This document shows positions 7,221 through 15,563 of a DNA stretch of 21,575 bases, one piece after another. The notes beneath the pieces are model-generated. The model did no database searches. It saw only the letters and a program-made list of their open reading frames with translations, and had not been told where the DNA came from. The stretch's first letter is position 1, and every line of letters starts with the position of its first letter. Source of the stretch: PNKC01 sp038323265 (GTDB taxonomy: Bacteria > Chloroflexota > Dehalococcoidia > Tepidiformales > Tepidiformaceae); contig JBBQGT010000052.1 in assembly GCA_038323265.1 (NCBI GenBank), positions 1 to 21,575 of the forward strand, in the 5' to 3' direction. The translations under genes and the position numbers were made by a program.

Positions 7221-7485
7221 AACAACGATCCTAGCGCGCCCGGCGCAAACGGTATAGCGCGATTGGCCACCGCAGCAGCCCGGCAAGCATCGAGAGGGAT
7301 GTCCGAACTAGCCCATTTGGAGCGTCCGGCCCGGGTCCGAGGAATACGGGCCCATCGGGCTCGGTTTACTTATCGACTTCGAAGGCATACTGCCTTCCCC
7401 GGCCATTCCGAAGGGGCAGCGTCGGTCGCATAGCACGTCCCAACAGCAGCCAGGCATTCCACCTTTCCGGGTAATCCAGGCATCG
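7221..7485. other. 265-base gene-free region with alternative hairpins
   Basis: This is the longest gap in the window, lying after the PAP2 stop and before the start of the 82-residue gene on the minus strand. It contains a 7-bp perfect stem (7381-7387 with 7391-7397, loop TAC) and an overlapping longer stem (7390-7397 with 7410-7419, two-base bulge) that cannot form together with it. A weaker GGCCCG/CGGGCC pair lies at 7328-7333 and 7347-7352. No T-tract and no known riboswitch or tRNA pattern was recognised. Confidence 0.4.
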
Positions 7486-8451
7486 CTACGAATCGAACGA
7501 GGGTTCAGGCTCCAGCGGGTCCGGAAGCAGCCGTTTTGTCGCCCAATAGCAAACGAGCGCGCAAGCGATTCCCACCGTGAGATCCGCTACATAGTGTTCG
7601 GCGAGGTAAAGCAGGCTGAAGCCCATCAGCGCGCTGTAGGCGAGCAATCCCCAGGCAAGTCGCCGGTAATGGTCCCTCGCCCAGAGGTACATCGCGAATG
7701 TCACGCCCATGTGGATCGAAGGCATCGCGGCGACTGAATTGGGCTCGCCGAGCGAGGCATAAAACGTCCGATACGTCTCCGAATCCACCCGCCCGCCGAC
7801 AAAGTCCATCACCCGGAAAACGCCAGGCAATTGTCCAGCCTGGGAAGCGAGCCACGGTGGAGTGGTGGGAAGCAAGAAAAACAGTGCTAATCCGAGGTAC
7901 ATCGTGCCCACGACGAGCACCGTGTAGCGCGGGAACAGCTCTCGTCGCCACAAGAAGATCGCGATCGCGCCCAAGTGCGGCGCGAGAAAAAACGACCAAT
8001 GGACCTGCACCGCGAGGAAGTCCAGCGGCGTCAACCGCGTGGGCGAAAAGAGTCGATCCTGTAGCCAGACCACCGGGTCCGTGCCAAAAAAGAAAAACTT
8101 GTCGATGTCGATCACGTACACCGTCCGGATCGGCACGAGCGTTTCATCCGCGTAAGCGCGCAGCAGCGTGTAAACGAAGATTCCGGCGATGTAAGCGAAC
8201 CACCACCGCCGGAAGCGTGATCGGCGCAGTTCGGGTGCCCACGCAACCAACGTCACGCCGACGAGGGCGAAGCCCACCCACATGTGATCCTGCCAGAGCT
8301 TCGTCGCCACGGTGGCAGCCATTGCAAGCAAGAGTGTGGTCTGAACGATGAGGAGGACGATCGCCCTCAGCCCCCGTCCAGGCGGGACTGGCACAACGGT
8401 CACCCTTGGCTCCGCGGTTTCGGGAGCTAGAAATGCAGTGGGTGCGGTCAT
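7486..8451 (-). CDS. PAP2-superfamily membrane protein, AUR1/inositol-phosphotransferase-like
   Basis: An integral membrane protein of 321 residues with about six hydrophobic helices. The PAP2 active-site pieces are LLPTTPPWL at 193-201, AMPSIHMG at 242-249 (H247) and AEHYVADLTVG at 284-294 (H286, D290), a layout resembling AUR1-like lipid phosphotransferases and phosphatases. Such enzymes transfer or remove phosphate-linked head groups on membrane lipids. The ATG at 8451 is preferred over a GTG at 8514, because the latter has no ribosome site and the ATG has a TACGAT hexamer nine bases upstream. It is divergent from a membrane flippase-like gene. A second gene of the same type lies at 15690-16472. 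The substrate is unknown. Confidence 0.85.
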   Translation of the reverse strand: MTAPTAFLAPETAEPRVTVVPVPPGRGLRAIVLLIVQTTLLLAMAATVATKLWQDHMWVGFALVGVTLVAWAPELRRSRFRRWWFAYIAGIFVYTLLRAYADETLVPIRTVYVIDIDKFFFFGTDPVVWLQDRLFSPTRLTPLDFLAVQVHWSFFLAPHLGAIAIFLWRRELFPRYTVLVVGTMYLGLALFFLLPTTPPWLASQAGQLPGVFRVMDFVGGRVDSETYRTFYASLGEPNSVAAMPSIHMGVTFAMYLWARDHYRRLAWGLLAYSALMGFSLLYLAEHYVADLTVGIACALVCYWATKRLLPDPLEPEPSFDS

Positions 8452-8466
8452 TCGCGTCGGATCGTA
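8452..8466 (-). promoter_or_regulatory. possible -10 element of the PAP2 gene
   Basis: On the minus strand TACGAT (8466-8461) lies nine bases before the ATG at 8451, with the same flanking bases (GCTACGATC) as the element before the J-domain gene. No -35 is evident. Confidence 0.3.
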
Positions 8467-8552
8467 GCCCCCTACGGGCGCTGACGGAAGCGACAAAGTG
8501 TGGCACTCTTTCACTAAGGCATCCAGATTGCCGGCTGTTTCCTCGAGGAGAG

Positions 8553-9563
8553 ATGCGCCGCTTCATTATCGGACTCATCATCACCTGTGTTTGCGCAGGC
8601 TTGTTATTCCGGCTTATCGACCGCTCGGCTACTGCCGACGCCCTGCGCGGTGCGGATCCCAGGTTCGTCCTCCTCGCCGTCACCTGCCTGATGGTCTCCA
8701 TCGCCGCGAAAACCATTCGCTGGCGGCTTCTCTTGCCTTCGCAGTCGGAAGTTTCGACGCCGCGCCTTTACCGCATACTCCACATCAGCTTCCTGCTGAA
8801 CAACGTGCTTCCGGCGCGTTTGGGCGATGTGGCGCGAGTGGCGCTCGCCTCCCGCCAGCCTGGGCTCCGCTCAGGGCATGTCGTCTCATCGCTTCTGACC
8901 GAACGGGTGACCGATTCGGTAACGCTCGTCGCCGGGTTTATCCTCGTGAGCCCCTTCCTGCCCATCCCGGATACCTATCTGCCGTGGCTGCACGCCGCGT
9001 GGTTCACGCTCGCCGGGATGCTCGCGGCCGCTGTAGTCATCGTCGTCAGCCATAGGAAACTGGCTCGCCTGGCGCGCCACCTCTCGTTGGGCCGCTTCGT
9101 CCCCGGCAATGACCGCGTGAAAGAAGAAGCCGTTTCATTCCGCGAAGGCTGGCGGCAGCTCTTCTCTCGTCAACATGTCTTCCGCATCTGGGCATGGTCC
9201 TGGACCGCCTGGGGCGGCGCCTTTGCGATCAACTATCTGCTCATGCGGGCGCTGGACATCGATGCTCCGGTGACCGTGGCCGTGTTGCTCACCTGCACGA
9301 CCAACCTGGCCATGCTCGTGCCCTCATCGCCCGGCTACATCGGTGTGTTCCACGCCGCCGCCACGCTGTCGCTGGCTCCATTTGACATCGGCGCCAGCCG
9401 AGCGCTCAGCTTCGCCATCCTCGCGCACCTCGTGAACGTGGTGCCTGTGAGCCTGCTCGGAGCCAGCTTTCTGTTGCTCGGGCGGGAATCGCTCAGCTTG
9501 AACATGGGCATGTTCCGGAAGAAGCGTGAACTCGTTCTCACCGAGGCTGCGGCAGAAACTTAG
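8553..9563 (+). CDS. LPG-synthase-like / flippase-like integral membrane protein (PF03706 type)
   Basis: A 336-residue polytopic membrane protein of the lysylphosphatidylglycerol synthetase transmembrane family (UPF0104). It has eight or so hydrophobic helices and the family signatures NNVLPARLGDVARV at 83-96, ERVTDS at 117-122 and SPGYIGVFHAA at 259-269. There is no C-terminal aminoacyl-transferase domain, so it is not a full MprF; such stand-alone proteins are thought to move lipids or lipid-linked sugars across the membrane. The ATG at 8553 is chosen because GAGGAG lies directly upstream; the open frame reaches back further. It is divergent from the PAP2 gene and its stop overlaps the convergent neighbour by four bases. 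The family is sure; the substrate is unknown. Confidence 0.88.
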   Translation: MRRFIIGLIITCVCAGLLFRLIDRSATADALRGADPRFVLLAVTCLMVSIAAKTIRWRLLLPSQSEVSTPRLYRILHISFLLNNVLPARLGDVARVALASRQPGLRSGHVVSSLLTERVTDSVTLVAGFILVSPFLPIPDTYLPWLHAAWFTLAGMLAAAVVIVVSHRKLARLARHLSLGRFVPGNDRVKEEAVSFREGWRQLFSRQHVFRIWAWSWTAWGGAFAINYLLMRALDIDAPVTVAVLLTCTTNLAMLVPSSPGYIGVFHAAATLSLAPFDIGASRALSFAILAHLVNVVPVSLLGASFLLLGRESLSLNMGMFRKKRELVLTEAAAET

Positions 9564-10219
9564 CGCGAGGCGGTGGCGACCGGAGCCTGTAGCGCGACGA
9601 GTGACGCGGGGAGTGCCCGGCCCGCCGCGGCCGCCTGTGTCGAAGCAAGACGGTCGCCCGCGCGGATTGTAGACGGGTCGCCCTTGGCCACCGTGAGAAT
9701 CTCGGTTTCGGGCTTAAACGTCAGTGTAACTTCGCCGGTTGCCGCAACAAGCGTTGCCGTACCGCCCTCAACTTTGACTACCTGACCGCCGATGATGATG
9801 CGCTCAGCGGGGTCGCGGCGCGTTTCGATGCCGCTGAAACCGGAGGGCGTGCGGGCCACGCCATCGGCGCCAGCGGCGCCGTGCTCCGGGAGCACGAGGA
9901 TGGCGCGGATCGAGAAATTGCGCACCTCATCGACGATGCCGATGACGTTAACCCAATCCCCAGCTTTGATGGTGCTGCCGGCTACCACCGTCTCGGTCGT
10001 CGCCGGCCGGGGGACGAGCAGATCGCTCCCGTCGGCGGACGCCAAGATCAAGCCATCTGCGTCGGCCGCTTTGATTTCGTAAACATTCGTGGGGATGGCA
10101 TGGGGCGGCGACTGGAAGGTGGCAGGCTTCGGCGGAAGGTCGTCAAGGTTAAGAATCCACGCCAGACCAATGGTGGCGGCGACGACCGCGACGGTGAGGA
10201 CCACGACAGCCGAAGGCAA
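9560..10219 (-). CDS. membrane-anchored protein with two DUF5666-like modules
   Basis: A 219-residue protein (from a TTG start) with one N-terminal transmembrane helix (3-24) and an extracytoplasmic beta-rich region. Two similar blocks, about 43-111 and 140-212, each carry an xVxxxxGxxxLxxxDG-like opening and a later IxAGDxV/IRAGDRL strand, as in tandem DUF5666-type domains. The start is uncertain: a CTG at 10261 overlaps the stop of the upstream gene as CTGA and would add an arginine-containing cytoplasmic tail (TAQPAPGPRRNWL), which suits the positive-inside rule. Neither start has a good ribosome site. It ends overlapping the flippase-like gene by four bases. Its function is unknown. Confidence 0.75.
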   Translation of the reverse strand: MPSAVVVLTVAVVAATIGLAWILNLDDLPPKPATFQSPPHAIPTNVYEIKAADADGLILASADGSDLLVPRPATTETVVAGSTIKAGDWVNVIGIVDEVRNFSIRAILVLPEHGAAGADGVARTPSGFSGIETRRDPAERIIIGGQVVKVEGGTATLVAATGEVTLTFKPETEILTVAKGDPSTIRAGDRLASTQAAAAGRALPASLVALQAPVATASR

Positions 10220-10257
10220 TAGCCAGTTGCGGCGTGGTCCGGGCGCCGGTTGGGCAG

Positions 10258-10464
10258 TCAGAGCTTCAAACCAAGGAGTTCGCGCGATGGTACGCCGTCA
10301 CGGACGGTGACGTTCACCCAGGTTACGCGGAGCTTGACGCGGTCTTCGCCGGTTTGCACCCAGACCTCGTCCCCTTTCTCCCAACGGTAGTCGGAGTCGA
10401 TCGAGACGAGGAGGTTTCCGCGGCTCCCACCAAAAGGGTCCGCTTCGTAAAACTCGGTGTGCAC
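10258..10464 (-). CDS. 68-residue beta-rich hypothetical protein
   Basis: A short protein with a GTG start at 10464 preceded by a strong GGAGGG ribosome site. The sequence alternates strand-like segments (GNLLVSID at 16-23, DEVWVQTG at 32-39, VKLRVTWVNVTV at 43-54), suggesting one small beta barrel or PilZ-like fold; no named motif is convincing. It has no signal peptide or membrane helix. Its stop codon lies 38 bases before the TTG of the DUF5666-like gene, or overlaps an alternative CTG start, so the two are probably one transcript. The ribosome site and coding character support a real gene. Function is unknown. Confidence 0.65.
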   Translation of the reverse strand: MHTEFYEADPFGGSRGNLLVSIDSDYRWEKGDEVWVQTGEDRVKLRVTWVNVTVRDGVPSRELLGLKL

Positions 10465-10594
10465 GATCCCTCCGGGGTTGGCTGCGAGCCGACTGTATGA
10501 CTACTCGCGAGGCGATTCGGCCGGACGAGTCAATGCGGTCTGTTCGCGAAAGTGTAGACGAATCGCGGCGCAACCACCGATACGTTGTCCGGAG

Positions 10595-10606
10595 TAGAAT
10601 CCGGCG
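10595..10606 (+). promoter_or_regulatory. -10 element giving a leaderless mRNA for the VOC gene
   Basis: TAGAAT (10595-10600) matches TATAAT at 5/6 positions and ends exactly six bases before the ATG at 10607, so transcription would start at the start codon. A GGAG lies inside the same region, but at 12 bases it is too far for a good Shine-Dalgarno site. No -35 is evident. Confidence 0.4.
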
Positions 10607-11476
10607 ATGCTCGTTACGTCTCTCGATCACGTTGTCGTCCCAGTTTCCTCGCTCACAGATGCCGCCACGCCGTACGAGAAGCTCGGCCTGACGTTGACCC
10701 CACAGGCCAATCACCAGGGAATCGGCACGGAGAACCGCGCCTTTTTCGTCGGATCGGGCGATGACTTTTTCGTTGAACTGCTCGGCATCCGCGACCGCGA
10801 AGAGGCGGAGCGCGCAGGCCGTTCGCTGTACATCGAACAGGTGGACAAGGGAGTCGTGCGGCTGATGCTCGAAGTGACGGCCATCAACGATGTGGTGGCG
10901 AAGCTGGCCGAGCGAGGAATCAAGACCGAGGTTGAGCAGGTCACTAGAAGCGATGGGCGGAAGATCTGCGACGTGGCGCCAATCGACGACGTAGCGGAGT
11001 TGGGCTTCGCAGTTGGCCTGGTTGAGTACGGCGAAACGCCCGCCGAACGCCACGCCCGGCGAGCGGCTGCGGGCCGGTTCAGCCACAAGTTTCCGTTGAA
11101 GCGTCTGGACCACCTGGCAGCGATTACGCCGGACCTGGAGGGTGCCACGACATTCTGGACGGATGTGCTTGGCGTGCCCGTTTTTGGCGAAGTGCGCGGG
11201 CCGGGGATGATCATCCGCCAGATGAAAGTAGGGGACGCGATCTTCGAGCTGCTGGGGCCAGACGGGCCGGAGAGCCGTTTGCACAGCCGCCCGGCGGGCA
11301 TCGCCAGCATGTGCGCCTTCGAAGTCCCAAACCTCGATGAGGCGGTCGCGACGGCCCGCGCCCTGGGCTTCAGCCCGAACGACCCCGCGAAGGGCATTTT
11401 GCCGGGCACGCGTGTCGCCACGATGCCCGCTAGCGAGATGTCCGGCGTCGGAATGCAACTGCTCGAATACGTCTGA
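10607..11476 (+). CDS. double glyoxalase/VOC-domain protein
   Basis: The 289-residue protein contains two vicinal-oxygen-chelate domains. The first (residues 5-140) starts with LDHVVVPV (H8), has FFVELLG (E57) and looks like the substrate-binding half of a glyoxalase-3-like protein. The second (165-289) resembles methylmalonyl-CoA epimerase and glyoxalase I: LDHLAAITPDLEGATTFWTD (H169), AIFELLGP (E214), H226 and the terminal MQLLEYV (E287). These are metal-dependent isomerase, lyase or dioxygenase folds, and the substrate cannot be read from sequence. It is followed after 15 bases by an S9 peptidase, probably in one operon. True methylmalonyl-CoA epimerase is usually a single domain, so that name is not given. 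Confidence 0.85.
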   Translation: MLVTSLDHVVVPVSSLTDAATPYEKLGLTLTPQANHQGIGTENRAFFVGSGDDFFVELLGIRDREEAERAGRSLYIEQVDKGVVRLMLEVTAINDVVAKLAERGIKTEVEQVTRSDGRKICDVAPIDDVAELGFAVGLVEYGETPAERHARRAAAGRFSHKFPLKRLDHLAAITPDLEGATTFWTDVLGVPVFGEVRGPGMIIRQMKVGDAIFELLGPDGPESRLHSRPAGIASMCAFEVPNLDEAVATARALGFSPNDPAKGILPGTRVATMPASEMSGVGMQLLEYV

Positions 11477-11491
11477 CAAAGGAGCGCAACG

Positions 11492-13417
11492 ATGAAGCCC
11501 GAAGAGATTTACGACATCACATGGGTTGGCGAGTGCGAGATTTCGCCGGACGGCCAGCTTGTGGCATTTGTGGCCACGAAGATGGAACGTTCTGACGACA
11601 GCTATCGCTCGGCGGTCTGGCTGGTCGACAGCGGCGGCGGCGAGCCGCGCCAGTTCACCGCGGGCGCGATGCGAGATTCGGCCCCGCGCTGGTCGCCAGA
11701 CGGGCAATGGTTGGCCTTCCTCTCGGAACGCGGGGAGGAGAAGCCGCAGCTCTGTGTGATCCCGGCGTTCGGCGGCGAATCGCGCGTGGTGACGAAGCTG
11801 CCGCTTGGGGCCGGGGCGGCCGCGTGGTCGCCGGATGGCAAGAAACTGACCTTTAGCGCAAAGGTCGGCGAACCGCCTGATCCCGACACGAAGAAAGCGA
11901 AGCCGTACCGCCGGATTACGAGCATGAAATATCGGGTGAACGGTGAGGGCTTCACGTACGACCACCGTCGGCATCTGTTCGTGGTCGAAGTTGCGGGCAG
12001 CGACCCCTTCGAAATCACGGACGGAGATTGGGACGACACGCAGCCTGCGTGGTCACCGGATGGCGCGGAGATAGCGTTCATCTCGGCGCGGCACGAGGAG
12101 CGCGAGTACGACAGCAATTCAGACCTCTGGGTGGTGGCCGCTAAGGGCGGCGAACCGCGCCAGATCACGGAAACCAAGGGCGGCTGTGGCGCGCCATCGT
12201 GGTCACCGGACGGCGGCACGTTGGCCTACATCAACCACCCGGTGTGGCCTTCGAACGGGACGCTTTGGTTGGCGGACGCGGCTGGAGGGGGCCTCCGGCA
12301 GGTCGATCCAGATTGCGACCGCGAGACGGGACTGGGCGCGCCCACGTCGCTTCCGCGTCCTGTCTGGTGTGCGGACGGGAGTCTGCTTTCGGCGGCGCAG
12401 GACCGAGGGATCGTCGCACCGATTCGCGCCAAAGCTGGCGAGACGACCGAGTGGCTGGGCGGCGGTCGGCGGATGGTCAGCTGGTATTCGGCCTCAGCCG
12501 ATGGCAAGCAGCTGGCGATGACGGCGACAAGCGTAACGGCGCCCGCCGAGGTGTTCCTGCTCAATCTGGAGACGGGCTTGGAACGGCAGCTGACGAACCT
12601 GAACCGCGATTTCGTCCTGACCACCGGAATCGGCAGTGCCGAGCACTTCGTTGTGCCCACCGACGAGGGCGTGGAGGTCGATTGCTGGGTGATGAAGCCA
12701 GTCGTGTACGCGGAGGGCACGCAGTATCCCGTGCTGCTGAACGTGCACGGTGGGCCGTTTGGGCAGTACGGCGAGACGTTTTTCGATGAGTTCCAGGTGT
12801 ATACGGGGGCGGGCTACGGCGTCGTCTTCTGCAACCCGCGCGGAAGCTCGGGGCAGACCACGGCGTTTGCGCGGGCGTTGGTTGGCGACATGGGCGGCCC
12901 GGACTACCACGATGTGATGACCGCCTTCGATGCTGCGCTGGAGCGCATGCCGTGGGCTGATCAGGCGCGGCTGGGGGTCATCGGCGGGAGCTACGGCGGC
13001 TTCATGACAACCTGGGCAATCGGGCACACGCAGCGCTTCAAGGCGGCTATCAGCGAGCGCGCGGTAAACGATTGGTACGGCATGCAGGGCGCCAGCGATA
13101 TTGGCGGCACCTTCAACCGCCAGTACCTCGGCGAGGCAGCGACCATCCAGGACGATCTGGAGTTGTTGCTCCGTCAGTCACCGCTGACGTATGCAAAGAA
13201 CATCGAGACGCCCGTGCTGATCCTTCACTCGGAGAGCGACCTGCGTTGCCCGATTTCGCAGGGTGAGCAGCTCTTCGTGGTGTTGAAACAGCGACGCAAG
13301 GATGTGGAGTTCGTGCGTTTCCCGGATGAGGATCACGAGCTTTCGCGCGCCGGGCGGCCGAGTCATCGCAAGGGCCGATTCGACGTCATTCTCGACTATT
13401 TCGGGCGCAAACTCTGA
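11492..13417 (+). CDS. S9 family prolyl oligopeptidase / acylaminoacyl-peptidase
   Basis: A 641-residue serine peptidase with an N-terminal seven-bladed beta-propeller and a C-terminal alpha/beta-hydrolase. Propeller blades show repeated WSPDG motifs (for example in APRWSPDGQWLAFLS and AAWSPDGKKLTFS). The catalytic triad is S500 in GGSYGGFM, D583 in SESDLRCP and H615 in DEDHELSR. There is no signal peptide, so it should be cytoplasmic, removing blocked or short N-terminal peptides. The start ATG has a strong AAAGGAG site, and the length is typical of dipeptidyl-peptidase/acylaminoacyl-peptidase proteins. It follows the VOC gene closely. Family and active site are clear; the exact peptide preference is not. 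Confidence 0.93.
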   Translation: MKPEEIYDITWVGECEISPDGQLVAFVATKMERSDDSYRSAVWLVDSGGGEPRQFTAGAMRDSAPRWSPDGQWLAFLSERGEEKPQLCVIPAFGGESRVVTKLPLGAGAAAWSPDGKKLTFSAKVGEPPDPDTKKAKPYRRITSMKYRVNGEGFTYDHRRHLFVVEVAGSDPFEITDGDWDDTQPAWSPDGAEIAFISARHEEREYDSNSDLWVVAAKGGEPRQITETKGGCGAPSWSPDGGTLAYINHPVWPSNGTLWLADAAGGGLRQVDPDCDRETGLGAPTSLPRPVWCADGSLLSAAQDRGIVAPIRAKAGETTEWLGGGRRMVSWYSASADGKQLAMTATSVTAPAEVFLLNLETGLERQLTNLNRDFVLTTGIGSAEHFVVPTDEGVEVDCWVMKPVVYAEGTQYPVLLNVHGGPFGQYGETFFDEFQVYTGAGYGVVFCNPRGSSGQTTAFARALVGDMGGPDYHDVMTAFDAALERMPWADQARLGVIGGSYGGFMTTWAIGHTQRFKAAISERAVNDWYGMQGASDIGGTFNRQYLGEAATIQDDLELLLRQSPLTYAKNIETPVLILHSESDLRCPISQGEQLFVVLKQRRKDVEFVRFPDEDHELSRAGRPSHRKGRFDVILDYFGRKL

Positions 13418-13458
13418 CCGTCTCCAAACCATCGATCGGACCCGAAACGTCCCTGCGA

Positions 13459-13475
13459 TACACTCGATAGACGAC
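13459..13475 (+). promoter_or_regulatory. possible -10 element of the GNAT gene
   Basis: TACACT (13459-13464) lies 11 bases before the ATG at 13476 in the 58-base gap after the peptidase stop. It could give a leader of about five bases. No -35 or ribosome site was found. Confidence 0.3.
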
Positions 13476-14063
13476 ATGAGTGGCACAAACGAGTTGCATG
13501 ACAAAGCACTAGATACCGACGGCGTCCGCTGCGCCCAACTGCGTGATGGGCGCACGATGAGGTTTCGGCCGATCGAGCCGGACGACGCGGCGCGGCTTCA
13601 AGCGTTCCATGAGCGGCTTTCGCGCGAGACGACGAGGCTGCGCTTCTTCACGGCGATGCCCCATCTCTCCGGCAGCATGGCCGAGCGCTTCTCCGAAGTG
13701 GATTTCGGCGATCGCGCGGCGTTCGTGGCTTGCTTTCCCGGCGAAGAGGCCATTCGCGGTGTTGGCCGCTATGAACGCGAGAGCGAACACTCAGCTGAGG
13801 TTGCATTCGTGGTGGAGGACAACCTGCAATCGCTGGGGATCGGTGGCGTCTTGCTGCGAATGCTCGCGGAGCACGCCCAGGGCGAAAAGATCGAGCGGCT
13901 AACGGCGATGACACTGGCCGAGAACCGCGGGATGCTCACCGTGTTCCGGGAATCCGGGTACCCGACAGACGTTCACTTCGAAGGCCCAACAGCCTACGTG
14001 CGGATGGACATTCGCGCGCCCGGTGCGGCGCGCAAGCGTCCTCGGACGCTACTGCCGGACTAG
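13476..14063 (+). CDS. GNAT-family acetyltransferase
   Basis: A 195-residue GCN5-related N-acetyltransferase. The N-terminal LRDGRTMRFRPIEPDD (22-37) followed by ERLSRETTRLRFF is the pattern of the GNAT domain found at the end of ADP-forming acyl-CoA synthetase/protein acetyltransferase (Pat-like) fusions, here standing alone. The acetyl-CoA pyrophosphate loop is LQSLGIGGVLL at 117-127. The ATG at 13476 is chosen because the domain begins shortly after it; upstream in-frame codons overlap the peptidase gene. No cyclic-nucleotide or ATP-grasp domain is present. Its stop directly abuts that of the convergent aminopeptidase. It may acetylate proteins, but the substrate is unknown. Confidence 0.87.
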   Translation: MSGTNELHDKALDTDGVRCAQLRDGRTMRFRPIEPDDAARLQAFHERLSRETTRLRFFTAMPHLSGSMAERFSEVDFGDRAAFVACFPGEEAIRGVGRYERESEHSAEVAFVVEDNLQSLGIGGVLLRMLAEHAQGEKIERLTAMTLAENRGMLTVFRESGYPTDVHFEGPTAYVRMDIRAPGAARKRPRTLLPD

Positions 14064-15563
14064 CTACACCGCCATGGCCAGCGCAAGGTTAATCATCGCG
14101 CGGACGCTGTAGCCGCTGGCGCCTTTAGCGATCCAGCCTTTGTCGGCGGGCATATTGTCCACGCCCGCGATGTCCATGTGGATCCAGGGCGTGTCGCCGA
14201 CGAACGGTTCGAGGAACTTGGCCCCCGCGATCGTGCCGGCGCCGCGCTTGGTGGTGTTTATCTGGTCCGCGAAGTCGCTTTTGATGTACTCGTCGTACTC
14301 CTTGAACATCGGCAGTCGCCAGGTCTTTTCGCCGGCCAACGAGGCGGCCGCTTCGAGCTTCGAGCAGAAGGCGTCGTTGTTCGTCATGATGCCGAAGCAG
14401 ACGTCCCCGAGCGCGGTGGTAACGGCGCCGGTGAGCGTGGCGACGTCAACGATGTGCGTCGCGCCGAGTTCCTTCGCCCAGCAGAGCGCGTCGGCGAGCA
14501 CGAGGCGGCCCTCGGCATCGGTGTTGATGATCTCGATCGTGCGGCCGTTCATCGCGGTGACCACGTCACCGGGCTTGGAGGCGTTGCCGCCGGGCATGTT
14601 CTCGGTGCAGGGGGCGATGGCGACAACGTTGATTTTCGGCTTCAATTTTGCGATCGCGGCGAGGGCCGCAACGACCGAGGCAGCGCCGGTCATATCTGCT
14701 TTCATCGCCTCCATGTTGGCGGCTGGCTTGATGCTGATGCCTCCGGTGTCGAAAGTGATCCCCTTGCCGACTAGCGCCAGGTCGTAGCCATCGCCGCCAC
14801 GGCCGCGGTAGGACATGCGGATGAGTTTCGGAGGTTGTGCACTGCCTTTCGCCACCGAAAGCAGAGAGCCCATGCCTTTTGCTTCCATGTCCGCGCGTTC
14901 GAGCGCTTCGAATTCGACTCCAGCCTCGCCTGCGAGCGTTTCGGCGCGACTTGCGAGGTCCGTGGGCGTGAGGTGGTTCGAAGGTTCGTTGGCAAGGTCG
15001 CGGGCGGTATTCGTAGCCTCTGCCAGCACCTGCCCGTGAGCTGCTGCTTTCTGCATCGTGACGAGCTTTGAGGCATCCGATTCGATGATCGTTACCGAGG
15101 TGAGGTCTGTGCGGTCGCTGTCGGCCGCCTTGTGGCGGGTGAAGCGGTAGGCGCCCAGAAGCGTGCCTTCGGCGATCGCCTGGGCGCAAGCGGCGGCATC
15201 GAGTCCGGCGATGCCCGCGCCGTGGGCGAGCGTTGCCACGGTCTTGACGCCGGGCTTGCGAATGAAGCGGGTCACGTTCGCCGCCAGGTTCCGGACAGCG
15301 TCGATGTCGAAGTCTTTGTTCTTGCCCAACCCGGCGACGACGACTCGCGGCGAGGCGATCTTGCCCATGGTGTGGATCAGCGTGAATTCGCCCGCCTTGC
15401 CGCGAATGTCGCCCTGGGCGATGAGCTTTGTGATGGCGCCGCCGAGCGCCTGGTCCACCGCTCCCGTGCCTCCGACGGGGGCTGTGACGCCTTCGAACAG
15501 GTTGACGATGATTGCGTCCGCATCGGAGCGCGTAATATCTCCGCCCGTGACAGTGAATTCCAC
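14064..15563 (-). CDS. pepA: leucyl aminopeptidase (M17, PepA-type)
   Basis: A cytosolic two-metal aminopeptidase of 499 residues that removes N-terminal residues from peptides; family members form hexamers. The active-site residues are all present: K267 and D272 in GKGITFDTGG, D290 in MKADMTGAAS, D349, E351 and R353 in NTDAEGRLVLADAL, plus K279 in the ISIKP segment. The GTG at 15563 is selected because GGAG precedes it by about ten bases and the protein then has the standard length; the frame extends 51 codons further but that part does not resemble the family. It is divergent from a PAP2 gene. The identity is firm; the DNA-binding role of E. coli PepA is not implied. Confidence 0.95.
   Translation of the reverse strand: MEFTVTGGDITRSDADAIIVNLFEGVTAPVGGTGAVDQALGGAITKLIAQGDIRGKAGEFTLIHTMGKIASPRVVVAGLGKNKDFDIDAVRNLAANVTRFIRKPGVKTVATLAHGAGIAGLDAAACAQAIAEGTLLGAYRFTRHKAADSDRTDLTSVTIIESDASKLVTMQKAAAHGQVLAEATNTARDLANEPSNHLTPTDLASRAETLAGEAGVEFEALERADMEAKGMGSLLSVAKGSAQPPKLIRMSYRGRGGDGYDLALVGKGITFDTGGISIKPAANMEAMKADMTGAASVVAALAAIAKLKPKINVVAIAPCTENMPGGNASKPGDVVTAMNGRTIEIINTDAEGRLVLADALCWAKELGATHIVDVATLTGAVTTALGDVCFGIMTNNDAFCSKLEAAASLAGEKTWRLPMFKEYDEYIKSDFADQINTTKRGAGTIAGAKFLEPFVGDTPWIHMDIAGVDNMPADKGWIAKGASGYSVRAMINLALAMAV

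Noticed and set aside
6579..7433. Long plus-strand frame overlapping the J-domain gene and the following gap
   Set aside because: It runs out of frame through a real gene, and its tail in the gap has no start signal or recognisable motif.
7517..7532. GGGTCCGGAAGCAGCC, resembling the SRP RNA apical loop
   Set aside because: It lacks the full GGAAGGAAGCAGCC core and lies inside the PAP2 coding sequence.
8541..8548. CCTCGAGG palindrome before the flippase-like gene
   Set aside because: It overlaps the ribosome site GAGGAG and is short enough to be chance.
10298..11974. 558-codon open frame on the minus strand across the VOC and peptidase genes
   Set aside because: It is antisense to two genes with clear family motifs and its product is arginine- and histidine-rich with no recognisable domain, as expected of a high-GC shadow frame.
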